Shown: one piece after another, positions 1 through 10,286 of the stretch
Layout of the letters: each line of letters begins with the position of its first letter
Position numbering within the stretch: position 1 is the first letter of the stretch
DNA from: Betaproteobacteria bacterium
GTDB lineage: Bacteria > Pseudomonadota > Gammaproteobacteria > Burkholderiales > SG8-41
Direction: 5' to 3'
NCBI GenBank assembly: GCA_900299145.1
Contig: OMIN01000100.1
Span: 1 to 64,000 of the forward strand
Length of the DNA stretch: 64,000 nt
Notes under the pieces: generated by a model
What the model was told of the DNA's origin: nothing
The model's input: the letters and a program-made list of their open reading frames with translations, nothing else
Database searches by the model: none
Program-made: the position numbers and the translations under genes

Positions 1-69
1 CACTGGGCTACCGACCACCGGCACCTGCGGCGATCAACCCGCAACCACCCGTCTTGGAACAGGCAGAAG

Positions 70-1035
70 CTATGCAGTAAACTGCGTCAATGAACCTGGC
101 ACAAAAAACCAGTCAGGCCATATCGCCTCACTGGATGGGGTATCAGTGCTGCTCGCTGTTAGCGCCCCACTGGCCTTGTTGAGAGCCGACTCAGTCTGCG
201 TATTGAGTACGATAATTGCAATCCGCCGGTTTATCGGATTGTTGGGATCCGTGTCATCAAACAATACCGCTGACGCCATGCCGACGACTCGTTTGATTTT
301 CCCGTTTTCGATGCCTCCCTCGGTCAACACGCGCCGCGACGCATTGGCGCGGTCTGCTGACAACTCCCAGTTACTGTATCCCTTGTCCCCCGTTGCATAG
401 GACTTGGCATCGGTATGTCCTGTCAGAGTAATGCCGTTGCGAACCTCATTCAGCGGTTTGCAAAGAGCCAACAAGATTTCACGTGCATACGGTTTGATTT
501 GTGCGCTCCCCAGATCAAACATTGGACGGTTTTGCTCATCGACAATCTGTATGCGTAACCCTTCACTCGTAATGTCGATCAGCAATTGATTACGAAACTC
601 ACGCAGAAGCGGGCTGACTTCGATCAGTTGATTAATTTTCCCCTTGAGCGCCTTCAGCCGCTGCACATCGTGGCGTGCAACCTCGTTGTGTGCCTCGCGG
701 ATACCCAGCCGGCGCCGCTGCTCCGGCATCTCGCCACGCCGCATCTGCAAATCATCGCTGCGCGTGAGATCGCGGCCGCCTGCCTTGATTGGACTGGAAC
801 TGTCACCACTGCCGCTGCCACCAGACAGGGAAACCTTCAACGGGGTGCGAAAGTAATCCGCGATTCCCTGTAAATCACCCTTGGTGACTGACCCCAGCAG
901 CCACATCAGTAGAAAGAAAGCCATCATGGCCGTAACGAAATCGGCATAAGCAATCTTCCAGGCGCCGCCATGATGCCCACCGGCACTCTTCTTGATACGT
1001 TTGATGACTATGGGACGCTGGGTATCATCGGCCAT
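70..1035 (-). CDS. motB: Flagellar motor stator protein MotB
   Basis: Inner-membrane stator subunit that pairs with MotA to conduct protons and anchors the stator to peptidoglycan. A single N-terminal membrane helix (about residues 28-50) contains the motif AYADFVTAMMAFFLLMWLL; its aspartate is residue 32, the same number as the proton-carrying Asp32 of E. coli MotB. The C-terminal half (about 165-275) is an OmpA-like peptidoglycan-binding domain with TGHTDAKSY. Length (321 aa) is normal. The ATG has a GAGG eight bases upstream. It lies 39 bases downstream of motA on the same strand, the usual motA-motB operon under FlhDC control. Family assignment is secure. Confidence 0.97.
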   Translation of the reverse strand: MADDTQRPIVIKRIKKSAGGHHGGAWKIAYADFVTAMMAFFLLMWLLGSVTKGDLQGIADYFRTPLKVSLSGGSGSGDSSSPIKAGGRDLTRSDDLQMRRGEMPEQRRRLGIREAHNEVARHDVQRLKALKGKINQLIEVSPLLREFRNQLLIDITSEGLRIQIVDEQNRPMFDLGSAQIKPYAREILLALCKPLNEVRNGITLTGHTDAKSYATGDKGYSNWELSADRANASRRVLTEGGIENGKIKRVVGMASAVLFDDTDPNNPINRRIAIIVLNTQTESALNKASGALTASSTDTPSSEAIWPDWFFVPGSLTQFTA

Positions 1036-1074
1036 ATGCGAACAACCTCATCAAGGCAAATAGGACGTTAGCGG

Positions 1075-1929
1075 CTATTTCTTCTGCTTCACATGGGATT
1101 CGAGTTCTGCAAAAGTCGGCCTCTCAGTGGAATAGAGAACTTTCCGGCCGAATTCGACCGCCAGCGCTGGTGAGTACCCATTGAGACTGGCCAGCAATGT
1201 GACCTTGATGCATTCCAGCATCTTGGTGGATTCATCGAGCTTCTGTTCCAAGGAACTTGCCAGGGGTCCGATAAATCCATAGGCCAGCAGAATGCCCAGA
1301 AACGTACCCACCAGCGCATTCGCGATCAACAAGCCGAGCTCCGCGGGTGGAAGCCCAACGGAAGCCATGGTATGCACCACCCCCATCACAGCGGCCACAA
1401 TGCCAAATGCCGGCATGGCGTCACCCAATTTTGCGATGCAATGAGCGGGAAGCTCGCCCTCATGGTGATGCGTGCCGATTTCATTGTCCATCAGATTTTC
1501 AATCTCGAATGCGTTCAGATTGCCGCCAACCATCAGGCGCAGGTAATCCGTAATGAACTCCAGGACGTGATGATCGTGTAGTATGTGCGGGTAGTTTGCA
1601 AATAGCGGGCTTTTATCAGGATTTTCGACATCATCCTCTATGGTCATCAGGCCTTCCTTGCGCACCTTGGCCAGGATGTCGTACAGCAATGCCATGAGTT
1701 CCATATAGACCGCCTTGGAATAGGCGGAACCCTTGAGTACGGACGGCAATGCTTTGATCGTCGCCTTGATCGCTTTTCCCGTGTTTCCCACGAGAAACGC
1801 ACCTATAGCCGCGCCCCCAATCATTAGTAGCTCTATTGGCTGGACCAAGGCGGATAAGTGCCCTCCAGCCAGTACAAATCCGCCAAACACCGACCCCAAG
1901 ACAACAATATATCCAATAATTACAAGCAC
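1075..1929 (-). CDS. motA: Flagellar motor stator protein MotA
   Basis: Four-helix inner-membrane stator subunit (helices at about 1-22, 33-50, 170-190 and 198-222) with a cytoplasmic loop that contacts the rotor protein FliG. Arg90, Glu98 and Pro173 fall at exactly the residue numbers of the functionally important E. coli MotA residues. The 284-aa length is usual. The start is GTG, chosen because it begins the conserved MLVIIGYIVVLG-type N-terminus and follows a GGAGG. It lies between flhC and motB on the same strand. Confidence 0.97.
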   Translation of the reverse strand: MLVIIGYIVVLGSVFGGFVLAGGHLSALVQPIELLMIGGAAIGAFLVGNTGKAIKATIKALPSVLKGSAYSKAVYMELMALLYDILAKVRKEGLMTIEDDVENPDKSPLFANYPHILHDHHVLEFITDYLRLMVGGNLNAFEIENLMDNEIGTHHHEGELPAHCIAKLGDAMPAFGIVAAVMGVVHTMASVGLPPAELGLLIANALVGTFLGILLAYGFIGPLASSLEQKLDESTKMLECIKVTLLASLNGYSPALAVEFGRKVLYSTERPTFAELESHVKQKK

Positions 1930-2084
1930 TTATGCATCCTCCCCAAGCCAGGCCCTTGCACCTTATCGCACCCTTCCCTTGCAAAACAGGAGCGCGAATA
2001 TATTTGTTAAGCCTAGCAGCCTTGCCGTCGTGCCAGTCGTTGGATAAAGACGTAAATCAGCCCCTGTTTGTGCGCTAAATTGGT

Positions 2085-2696
2085 TTATGCTGCTACCAGC
2101 TCTTTTGTGCGAGGCTTCTCGCGATTTACGCCTCTTGCGATGAACGACAGTTCGATGCAAGCCGCTGATTCAGCCGACACTGGTTTCGTGGTGTGTCCCG
2201 CGCGGGATGGCATATCGCACATTCCGCAGACATATCCACTATGCAGGTCCATCGCATGCACCACAAATGACCCGCTGCATTGCGTACACGGCACCATGGT
2301 TATCATGTTTGCCTTGACAAACCGTACCAGGCTCCACGCACGCGTAAAACTCAGGACGCGTTCCAAGCCCTGTATCTTGACATGTTCAAGATACAACTGA
2401 TAAGCCTTCACAGTGGCTTCGATGCCCTGTAAACCCGCGTGCAATTCGAGATAGTTGTAGGTATCGATAAACAACGAAGAATGAATATTCGGCCGCCAAC
2501 TCATAAACCAGTCGGTGGAATACGGCAGCATGCCTTTCGAAGGTGATTTGCCTGCTATTTCCTTGTATAGCTTTATCAGGCGCTCACGGCTCAAGTCGGT
2601 TTCTGCTTCCAGCACTGCCAAACGGGCGCCCAGACGAATCAAATTCGCGGCGAGGTCGATTTGCCGTCATTCCGACAGAACACTTTTATTACGCAT
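2085..2696 (-). pseudogene. flhC: Flagellar master regulator FlhC with an in-frame TGA at codon 10
   Basis: FlhC is the DNA-binding partner of FlhD in the FlhD4C2 activator of flagellar genes. The expected ATG (2694-2696) sits eight bases after GGAG and reads MRNKSVLSE, then TGA (2667-2669), then RQIDLAANLIRLGARL. Counting the TGA as residue 10, this aligns without gaps to the E. coli start (MSEKSVVQEARDIQLAMEL), where residue 10 is Ala. With the same count the zinc cysteines (CTQC and CGMC) are 137, 140, 157 and 160, the E. coli numbers. Downstream of the TGA the frame is intact and well conserved. A shorter product could start at TTG 2642, losing 18 residues. Without readthrough or reinitiation the gene is inactive. 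A sequencing error is possible but would be a substitution, not a homopolymer slip. Confidence 0.85.
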
Positions 2697-2747
2697 GATG
2701 GTTGCTCCACTCCATTGTGATTCAGTAAGACAGACGGGATGTCAGGT

Positions 2748-3065
2748 TTAAACCACACCAGCGGCAGGCTGCCCGGCCATCAACAAGGCCAGATGCGTCT
2801 GCGCCATCGGCTTACTCTTGCCGTGATCCACCAGCAACCCGCAAATTGCCCGGTCATCAAAGCGGAACCTGCACAGCAACATATTGGAGGCAGCGATTTT
2901 CAATATTTGCCCCGGCGACAATTGCTCAAGTATCCCTGCAACATCGTCGTTGATACCCAACCGGAACAAAGGCGTTGCTCTGTCGAGGCGAATCATTTGC
3001 TGGGCAAGCAGCAAGTAAGAAAGATTTGCTTCCTGAATTTCACTCATCATCTGTTCCGTGTTCAT
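2748..3065 (-). CDS. flhD: Flagellar transcriptional regulator FlhD
   Basis: Partner of FlhC in the class I activator of flagellar operons. The 105-aa protein carries the FlhD signature EANLSYLLLAQQMIRLD, then FRLGINDDVA and CRFRFDDRAICGLL. The open frame extends upstream to 3098, but the ATG at 3065 is preferred because GGGAG lies eight bases upstream and the protein then matches the usual MxT-E-x-M-x-EI start. It is promoter-proximal in flhD-flhC-motA-motB, and about 50 bases separate it from the flhC start. Confidence 0.95.
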   Translation of the reverse strand: MNTEQMMSEIQEANLSYLLLAQQMIRLDRATPLFRLGINDDVAGILEQLSPGQILKIAASNMLLCRFRFDDRAICGLLVDHGKSKPMAQTHLALLMAGQPAAGVV

Positions 3066-3182
3066 ACTTGATACTCCCTTGCAGTTACTGGTTGACATGC
3101 GATGGCGGGATTGTCTGTGACACTGCCCCTACACTTAATCAGACAAGCATCCGCATATCACTAACAATTCCGCTCTACTCAA

Positions 3183-3201
3183 TGTAAGAATTGTTCTTAC
3201 A
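3183..3201. promoter_or_regulatory. Perfect inverted repeat upstream of flhDC
   Basis: Eight-base perfect arms TGTAAGAA and TTCTTACA around a TTG spacer, about 118 bases upstream of the flhD start. Palindromes of this size are typical of dimeric repressor or activator operators. No T tract follows, so it is not a terminator. The binding protein is unknown. Confidence 0.45.
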
Positions 3202-3285
3202 AGCACGAAACTCATTTACACTTCAGAAAGAATTGCCTCCATCAGATAACAAATGCGTGACAATCGTGCCGCGCAAGTCAACAAA

Positions 3286-3304
3286 TTGCCACGAGCTATG
3301 GCAA
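3286..3304. promoter_or_regulatory. Second inverted repeat upstream of flhDC
   Basis: Six-base arms TTGCCA and TGGCAA separated by seven bases, about 85 bases further from flhD than the first palindrome. It could be a second operator or chance; evidence is symmetry and position only. Confidence 0.25.
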
Positions 3305-3854
3305 ACAATCCGCATGACATCGCGACACTATTGCCGCACCCCGTCACACGGATCTTTAGACACATGAATCACTTGGGGCATCGCGTCGACCATCAATTAA
3401 AGTACGCGACAGCATCACCAAAATAACAAATGAGTAAGCCAGACAGCATCTGTTGAGACCGATACGATGACGAGCAATTAGATGGCTGGCATCCTTCGCC
3501 ATTACTATGGCAAGTCAGCGGAGCGGCAAACGAAATAGCAGATTTGGAGCCCGGCAGTCTGTGGGGCATGGATGTGAAGCTGCTTTTCCGCCATCTACCC
3601 ACCCAAGGCAATTTCACCAGAGCAGGCAGAAGCGATAAATAGCTATTAAAATCAGAGGGTTATATTATCACCCCCATGACCGAGAATTTGATTGGGCACG
3701 CGAAACCTGCACCCGGTTCTTGCTCCTTTATCCCAAAAGAACAAGTTTTCGCACGTAGCTCGCGTTCCACGCGCGAGACATTCAGCAAGGCACGCAGCCC
3801 TATCGACTGCTGGTGGCTGACGATGCTACTTTGCAGGCACTTCTTGAGTCTCTT

Positions 3855-5183
3855 TTAGACTCCAGCCACCGAGGCCTGAATTGCATCAAGGAGTTTGTCG
3901 GTAATCTCGGCGGCATGGGCCTCGTTAATGATGTACGGCGGTGCAAGTAGCACGTGGTCGCCATGTTTACCGTCGATAGTGCCGCCCATCGGATAACAGA
4001 TTAAGCCACGTGTAAATGCTTCTCGCTTGATGCGGGCGTGCAGTTTCAGCGCTGGTTCAAACGTGGATTTGGTGGCGCGATCCTTGACCAGTTCCAGGCC
4101 CAGGAACAGCCCGCGTCCGCGCACGTCGCCGACATTCGGGTGTCCAGCAAAACATCCCTGCAAACGCGACAGCAGCGCGTTACCCTGCACGCGCACGTTT
4201 TCGAGCAACCGTTCGCTCTCAATCGTGTGTTGCACTGCCAACGCGGCAGCACAGGCCATCGGGTGGCCAAGATACGTATGGCCATGCTGAAAAAATCCAC
4301 TGCCGCCCTGCACCGTGTTGAAAATCTTTTTTGAAACCAGCGTTGCGCCGATAGGCTGATAGCCTCCGCCGAGCCCCTTGGCAATGACGCATAAATCCGG
4401 CGTGATGCCTTCCTGCTCGTAGGCAAACAGCGTACCCGTGCGCCCCATGCCGCACATCACTTCGTCGAGTATCAGCAAAATGCCGTGACGATCACATATC
4501 TCGCGAATGCGTTTGAAATATCCAGGCACGGCCGGCACGGCACCCAGCGTCGCACCCACCACGGGTTCGGCAATAAACGCGATCACGCGTTGCGGTCCGA
4601 CGCGTTGCAGCGTTTCTTCGAGCTCATTGGCTGCGCGCAATCCGTAATCGGCTTCGGATTCGCCCTCCTTGCAGTCGCGGTAGGCGTAACACGGCGCGAT
4701 GTGTTCAACGTCCATCAGGAGTGGCGCAAATTGTTGTCGCCGCCACATATTGCCGCCCACCGCCAGCGCACCCAGCGTATTGCCGTGATAGCTCTGGCGG
4801 CGGCCGATGAAAAGATTGCGTTGCGGCTCACCTGCTTCCAGAAAATATTGCCGCGCGAGTTTTAACGCCGCTTCGATGCCTTCGGAACCGCCCGATACAA
4901 AATACACTCGCTCAAAAGCGTTGCCGCTGGCTTTAATCAGAAAATCCGCCAGCGCCTCCGCCGGCTCGCTGCTGAAAAACGCCGTGTGGGCATACGCCAG
5001 TTTGTCGGCCTGCGCTTTCATCGCCTCGATCACCGCGCGGTGCCCGTGGCCCAGGCACGACACTGCGGCGCCGCCGGAGGCATCGATATAACGCTTGCCT
5101 TCGCAGTCAATCAGGTACGGACCTTCGCCCGCTACAGCGATAGGCGGTTCGATACGCGCATCACGGTGAAAAACATGCTTCAT
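3855..5183 (-). CDS. Class III pyridoxal-phosphate aminotransferase
   Basis: Fold-type I, omega-type aminotransferase of 442 aa. Seen in order: GEGPYLIDCEGKRYIDASGG near the N-terminus, FVSGGSEGIEAALKLARQY (cofactor phosphate site), LILDEVMCGMGRTGT (the Asp that pairs with the pyridine nitrogen) and VIAKGLGGGYQPIGA with the Schiff-base lysine. The substrate cannot be read from sequence; relatives act on beta-alanine, diamines or other omega-amino acids. The frame is open to 5222, but MKHVFHRD at 5183 is the conserved start; residues before it would be encoded by the terminator hairpin. The ATG lies only five bases beyond the terminator T tract, leaving no room for a normal ribosome-binding site. 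Confidence 0.88.
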   Translation of the reverse strand: MKHVFHRDARIEPPIAVAGEGPYLIDCEGKRYIDASGGAAVSCLGHGHRAVIEAMKAQADKLAYAHTAFFSSEPAEALADFLIKASGNAFERVYFVSGGSEGIEAALKLARQYFLEAGEPQRNLFIGRRQSYHGNTLGALAVGGNMWRRQQFAPLLMDVEHIAPCYAYRDCKEGESEADYGLRAANELEETLQRVGPQRVIAFIAEPVVGATLGAVPAVPGYFKRIREICDRHGILLILDEVMCGMGRTGTLFAYEQEGITPDLCVIAKGLGGGYQPIGATLVSKKIFNTVQGGSGFFQHGHTYLGHPMACAAALAVQHTIESERLLENVRVQGNALLSRLQGCFAGHPNVGDVRGRGLFLGLELVKDRATKSTFEPALKLHARIKREAFTRGLICYPMGGTIDGKHGDHVLLAPPYIINEAHAAEITDKLLDAIQASVAGV

Positions 5184-5188
5184 GACAT

Positions 5189-5214
5189 AAAAAAGCCGAG
5201 GCGTGCGCCTCGGC
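5189..5214 (-). terminator. Intrinsic terminator after merR
   Basis: On the minus strand GCCGAGGCG, a two-base loop, CGCCTCGGC, then six Ts. It should end the thrS-to-merR transcript. Its T tract ends five bases before the aminotransferase start codon. Confidence 0.85.
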
Positions 5215-5260
5215 ATCAACAATCAGTAAGGTAAACGAACGACGAAATCGGTATACGCGA

Positions 5261-5707
5261 TCACGCGCGCAACAATTCAAGCACACCCTGGATTTCTCTG
5301 CGAACCTGCCCGCCCATTGCAAAATGGGTCAACGCTGACGGCATGGGTGCAGGCGTTTCACTCGCAGCCGGCGTTTCCGCAATGGTCACGCGCGATTTAG
5401 CGCCACGCACTCCGTCGCTCGACGATTCATCCAGCTGATTGCGCGCGCCGCTGATGGTGAAGCCTTGATCGTACAGCAACTCGCGGATCCGGCGTATCAG
5501 CAGCACTTCGTGGTGCTGATAATAGCGCCTATTACCGCGGCGTTTGACCGGTTTTAACTGGGTAAACTCCTGCTCCCAGTAGCGCAGTACATGCGGCTTG
5601 ACGCCGCACAACTCGCTGACTTCACCAATAGTGAAGTAACGCTTCGCGGGTATGGGTGGCAACGCGGCGGCGTTGCCAAAGTTGCGACTAGGAGCGGGAC
5701 TTTCCAC
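5261..5707 (-). CDS. MerR-family transcriptional regulator
   Basis: 148-aa protein with a winged helix-turn-helix at about residues 24-95 ([23 protein letters not shown], then RRGNRRYY). The rest is short and variable, with no cysteine-rich metal site, so the effector is unknown. This gene follows ihfA in many betaproteobacteria. It starts with GTG and overlaps the 3' end of ihfA by 20 bases, suggesting translational coupling. An intrinsic terminator follows about 45 bases downstream. Confidence 0.88.
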   Translation of the reverse strand: MESPAPSRNFGNAAALPPIPAKRYFTIGEVSELCGVKPHVLRYWEQEFTQLKPVKRRGNRRYYQHHEVLLIRRIRELLYDQGFTISGARNQLDESSSDGVRGAKSRVTIAETPAASETPAPMPSALTHFAMGGQVRREIQGVLELLRA

Positions 5708-6002
5708 CTGAACCGCCCTGACGCTGTTCCACCATGGCCTTCACCTTCTGCGAAGCGTGGAATGTAACGACACGACGAGCGGTGATCGGGATTTCTTCGC
5801 CCGTTTTAGGATTACGGCCAGGGCGCTGTGGCTTGATACGCAACTGAAAATTGCCAAATCCGGAGAGTTTTACACCTTTACCGGCTTCCAGACCGTGACG
5901 CACTTCTTCAAAGAAGGTTTCCACCATGTCTTTGGCTTCGCGCTTGTTCAGGCCCACTTTCTCGAACAACAAATCGGCGAGTTCAGCCTTCGTTAAAGTC
6001 AT
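5688..6002 (-). CDS. ihfA: Integration host factor subunit alpha
   Basis: Sequence-specific DNA-bending nucleoid protein that works as a heterodimer with IhfB. The 104-aa sequence has the HU/IHF fold and the alpha-subunit signature [22 protein letters not shown], including the proline-tipped beta arm (RPGRNP). It lies ten bases downstream of pheT and overlaps merR, the order also found in E. coli (pheT-ihfA). The C-terminal GGSGGKSRS is a short, variable extension. Confidence 0.97.
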   Translation of the reverse strand: MTLTKAELADLLFEKVGLNKREAKDMVETFFEEVRHGLEAGKGVKLSGFGNFQLRIKPQRPGRNPKTGEEIPITARRVVTFHASQKVKAMVEQRQGGSGGKSRS

Positions 6003-6012
6003 GTTTCCCCTC

Positions 6013-8373
6013 TTAGCGAAGCTTGGCGTTAAACTGATTTTGCAGAATTTTTATGATTTCCGAGACTGCGGAATCGACTTCCGCATCGGTAAGTGTTTTA
6101 TGAGTATCCTGTACTAACATCCTGAATGCAAGACTTTTTTTCCCATTTTCGATACCCTGGCCGCGGTAAATGTCAAACACTGAAAACTCCAAAATCGAGG
6201 CAGGTTTTTGCGCATTTACCGCGTCAAGAATAGCCTGATAGGGCGTTTTCTCGTCTACCACGACCGCCAAATCCCTCAAAACCGGGGGGAATTTCGACAG
6301 CCCGTGGAAAGCCGGCAAGGATTGGGCGACAACCGCATCCAATTCCACCTCAAACAGTACCGGCGGGGATGGCAAATCATATTTTTGCTGCCATCTGGGA
6401 TGCAGTTCACCCAGCCAGCCGATGGTGTTGCCGGAAAGCAACAGGCGCGCGCTTTTGCCCGGGTGCAATGCCGGATGCATCGCCGCCTCGAACGTCAATC
6501 CACGGGTTTGCAGCAACGCTTCCACGTCAGCCTTGACATCATAAAAATCCACGGGCCGGGGTGGGCGTATGCCCCATTGATCCTGCGAGGCGTCGCCGCA
6601 GGCCAATGCGCCCACACGCCAAGGCTGTTGGTACACTTGCCCCTGCGTCGCGAAACAGCGGCCGATTTCAAACACACGCACGCGCGACTGCTTATGATGC
6701 AGATTGTAGGCGGCTGTGCTCACCAGCCCGCCAATGAGACTGGAGCGCATCACCGACATCTGGCTGGCGATGGGGTTCGCCAGCGCAATTGGCACGGCGT
6801 TCGCGCAAAAATCCGCTTCCCACGCTTGATCAACAAAGCTGTAGGTCACCACCTCCTGATACTCGCGCGCGGCTAAAGTGCGGCGCACGCTGGCCGGAGA
6901 ACGGCGGCGTTCCGCTTGCGGCAGCCCTCGCGTGGCCACCACGGGTGCCGCTGACGGTATGCGGTTGTAGCCGTGAATACGTGCAATTTCCTCGATCAAA
7001 TCTTCTTCGATGGCGATGTCAAAGCGGTGCGCGGGCGGCGTCACGCGAAAACCGCCTTCGATGGCGGCGTGGGTGAAACCCAGACGCGTAAAAATATCCG
7101 CAACCGTCGCTGCATCGAAGGCAACGCCCAGCACACGCGCGACGCGTGCGAGTCGCACATCCACTGGCTTGCGTTGCGGCAAGTGCGCCGCCGATTCGGC
7201 CACCACCAACGGCCCCGCACTGCCGCCGCAGATATCCAGCACCAATTGCGTGGCGCGCGCCATCGCTTCGCGCGCGCCGGAAAAATCGACACCACGCTCG
7301 AAGCGGTACGACGAATCCGAGCCAAAGCCCAACACGCGCGATTTGCCCGCAATCACGTCGGGGTCGAAGAATGCGGCTTCCAGCAGAATGTCGCGCGTGT
7401 CATCGCCCACCGCGCTTTGCGCGCCGCCCATGATGCCCGCCAGCGCGAGCGCCTTTTTCTCGTCGGCGATCACCAGAAAATCCGGATTCAGTTCGCGCGT
7501 TTCGCCGTTAAGCAACGCCAGCTTTTCACCCGGCACGGCAAACCGCACCTGAATGTTGCCGTCGATTTTCGCCGCGTCGAAGGCGTGCATGGGCTGGCCG
7601 AGTTCGAGCATCACGTAGTTGGTGACATCCACCACCGCGCTGATCGAACGCACGCCACTGCGCGCCAGACGCCGCACCATCCAGTCCGGCGCGGGCGCTT
7701 TGACATTCACGCCACGCAGCAAACGCCCGCAATACAACGGGCAGGCTTTGGGCGATTTGAGCGCAATGGCGAGCTGGGCATTGTGCTCAGCGGGAATCGC
7801 CGGCACGCTCACCGCGTTCAATGTCGCGCCACTCAAAGCGGCAACCTCGCGCGCCAGTCCGCGCAAACTCAAGCAATCCCCACGATTCGGCGTGGGTTTG
7901 CTGTCAAAAATAATATCATTTAAATCAAGCACTTGCCGAACATCAGCGCCAATGGGCGCATCGGCCGCCAGCGCCAGCAAGCCGTCGGCTGCGTCACTGA
8001 TGCCCAGCTCTTTGGCCGAACACAGCATGCCGCTGGATTCCACGCCGCGCACTTTGGCGGCCTTGATTTGCATGGCAGGCAACTTCGCACCAACCAGCGC
8101 TGTGGGCACGCGCATACCCGCACGCACGTTGGGCGCGCCGCAAACAATGGTCAACGGCTCCGCACCTGTGTTCACCTGACACACGTTCAGTCGATCAGCA
8201 TTCGGATGTTTGGTTACCGACAGCACTTCGCCCACGACCACTCGATCAAACGCGGGTGATGCAGGTTCAGTGCCCTCGATCTCAATGCCGCCAAACGTGA
8301 GTAAATCCGCCAGCTCACGTGTGCCAAGTCTCGGATCAACAAAAGTACGCAGCCAGTTCTCGGAAAATTTCAT
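6013..8373 (-). CDS. pheT: Phenylalanyl-tRNA synthetase beta subunit
   Basis: 786-aa large subunit of the alpha2beta2 enzyme that charges tRNA-Phe. Seen in order: an EMAP-like tRNA-binding domain (about 40-150, with [13 protein letters not shown]), the B3/B4 editing domain (with [16 protein letters not shown] at its start), the B5 domain, a catalytic-like core (with [11 protein letters not shown]) and a C-terminal anticodon-binding domain ([18 protein letters not shown]). Length is normal. It begins six bases after pheS ends. Confidence 0.98.
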   Translation of the reverse strand: MKFSENWLRTFVDPRLGTRELADLLTFGGIEIEGTEPASPAFDRVVVGEVLSVTKHPNADRLNVCQVNTGAEPLTIVCGAPNVRAGMRVPTALVGAKLPAMQIKAAKVRGVESSGMLCSAKELGISDAADGLLALAADAPIGADVRQVLDLNDIIFDSKPTPNRGDCLSLRGLAREVAALSGATLNAVSVPAIPAEHNAQLAIALKSPKACPLYCGRLLRGVNVKAPAPDWMVRRLARSGVRSISAVVDVTNYVMLELGQPMHAFDAAKIDGNIQVRFAVPGEKLALLNGETRELNPDFLVIADEKKALALAGIMGGAQSAVGDDTRDILLEAAFFDPDVIAGKSRVLGFGSDSSYRFERGVDFSGAREAMARATQLVLDICGGSAGPLVVAESAAHLPQRKPVDVRLARVARVLGVAFDAATVADIFTRLGFTHAAIEGGFRVTPPAHRFDIAIEEDLIEEIARIHGYNRIPSAAPVVATRGLPQAERRRSPASVRRTLAAREYQEVVTYSFVDQAWEADFCANAVPIALANPIASQMSVMRSSLIGGLVSTAAYNLHHKQSRVRVFEIGRCFATQGQVYQQPWRVGALACGDASQDQWGIRPPRPVDFYDVKADVEALLQTRGLTFEAAMHPALHPGKSARLLLSGNTIGWLGELHPRWQQKYDLPSPPVLFEVELDAVVAQSLPAFHGLSKFPPVLRDLAVVVDEKTPYQAILDAVNAQKPASILEFSVFDIYRGQGIENGKKSLAFRMLVQDTHKTLTDAEVDSAVSEIIKILQNQFNAKLR

Positions 8374-8379
8374 CGGCCG

Positions 8380-9423
<1,044 letters not shown>

Positions 9424-9454
9424 TCAAAACCGCGCCAGTTAAGAAATGATATCG

Positions 9455-9484
9455 AAAAAAAAGAGGCTGGCGAGCCTCTTTTTT
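9455..9484. terminator. Intrinsic terminator between rplT and pheS
   Basis: Arms GAGGCT and AGCCTC around GGCG, flanked by eight As on one side and eight Ts on the other, so it can act on both strands. On the minus strand it separates the ribosomal-protein genes from pheST and may be an attenuator. No clear Phe-rich leader with its own start was found. Confidence 0.8.
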
Positions 9485-9500
9485 CCCTAAGCGGCAAAGG

Positions 9501-9872
9501 TTACGCAGATGCCCCAGCAGCCAGATTGGCTTTGGCGGTTTCCACAAACTTTGCGAATGCGGCCTTGTCGAGTACCGCGATATCGGCCAGCACCTTGCGG
9601 TCGACCTCGACGGCGGCGTTTTTCAGGCCGTGCATGAACTGACTGTAGGTCATTGCATGCTCGCGCACTGCGGCATTGATACGCGCAATCCACAACGAGC
9701 GGAACACGCGCTTTTTATTACGGCGATCGCGATAGGCATACTGCCCGGCACGCATGACCGCTTCGTTGGCGACGCGGAACACATTGTTGCGGCGGCCGCG
9801 GAAGCCTTTGGCTTTTTCGAGAACTTTCTTGTGCGCCGCGCGGGCGATCACACCACGTTTGACTCTGGGCAT
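9501..9872 (-). CDS. rplT: 50S ribosomal protein L20
   Basis: 123-aa large-subunit protein needed early in 50S assembly. The N-terminus [18 protein letters not shown] and the internal [18 protein letters not shown] are typical. It follows rpmI by 12 bases in the infC-rpmI-rplT order; in enterobacteria L20 represses this operon post-transcriptionally. Confidence 0.98.
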   Translation of the reverse strand: MPRVKRGVIARAAHKKVLEKAKGFRGRRNNVFRVANEAVMRAGQYAYRDRRNKKRVFRSLWIARINAAVREHAMTYSQFMHGLKNAAVEVDRKVLADIAVLDKAAFAKFVETAKANLAAGASA

Positions 9873-9884
9873 GGCTCGTCTCCG

Positions 9885-10079
9885 TTAATAGGGCATCATG
9901 GCGCGCACGTGCCCGACATCGGACGCGTGCACGGCGGTTCCACCGCGCAAATGACGCTTGCGCTTGGTGCTTTTCTTGGTGAGTATGTGACGCATATTGG
10001 CCGACCCGCGTTTAATTCCGCCCGCACCCTGCTTACGGAAACGCTTCGCCGCGCCACTCTTGGTCTTGAGTTTCGGCAT
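9885..10079 (-). CDS. rpmI: 50S ribosomal protein L35
   Basis: 64-aa ribosomal protein beginning [15 protein letters not shown] and rich in Lys/Arg. The open frame extends seven codons further to 10100, but the ATG at 10079 gives the universal L35 start. It lies between infC and rplT. About 207 bases separate it from infC, a longer gap than elsewhere in the operon and possible space for an L20 control site. Confidence 0.97.
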   Translation of the reverse strand: MPKLKTKSGAAKRFRKQGAGGIKRGSANMRHILTKKSTKRKRHLRGGTAVHASDVGHVRAMMPY

Positions 10080-10286
10080 GACTACCTCTTCTTTTGACAT
10101 AGCGCCGGGTGAACGCGAAATGCTCGCGAAACTTTGGGAACCCGGACAACTACTTGTCGAACTGCAAACTGCTTTTTAACTGCTGTCCAATACCTGTACA
10201 ACCTGAAAAATGCACAACCATCCGGACAACCATCAACAAAACTAACTTCAAACCACCCACTTCAAATTTGCACTGGCCCGATAACG

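Larger units (their letters stand above)
3066..3854. other. Long non-coding stretch upstream of flhD
   Basis: About 790 bases without a credible gene. Short open frames at 3393-3617 (minus) and 3676-3858 (plus) have no ribosome-binding site worth naming and no recognisable motif. The stretch near flhD holds two inverted repeats. Long regulatory regions upstream of flhDC are common, because many regulators act there. Confidence 0.5.

Noticed and set aside
2667-2669. Selenocysteine reading of the TGA in flhC
   Set aside because: Position 10 of FlhC is not a redox residue in known homologues and no hairpin of the SECIS type follows. A nonsense mutation is simpler.
3393-3617. 74-codon minus-strand open frame in the flhDC upstream region
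   Set aside because: No family motif, poor initiation signal and atypical composition; it is not distinguishable from chance.
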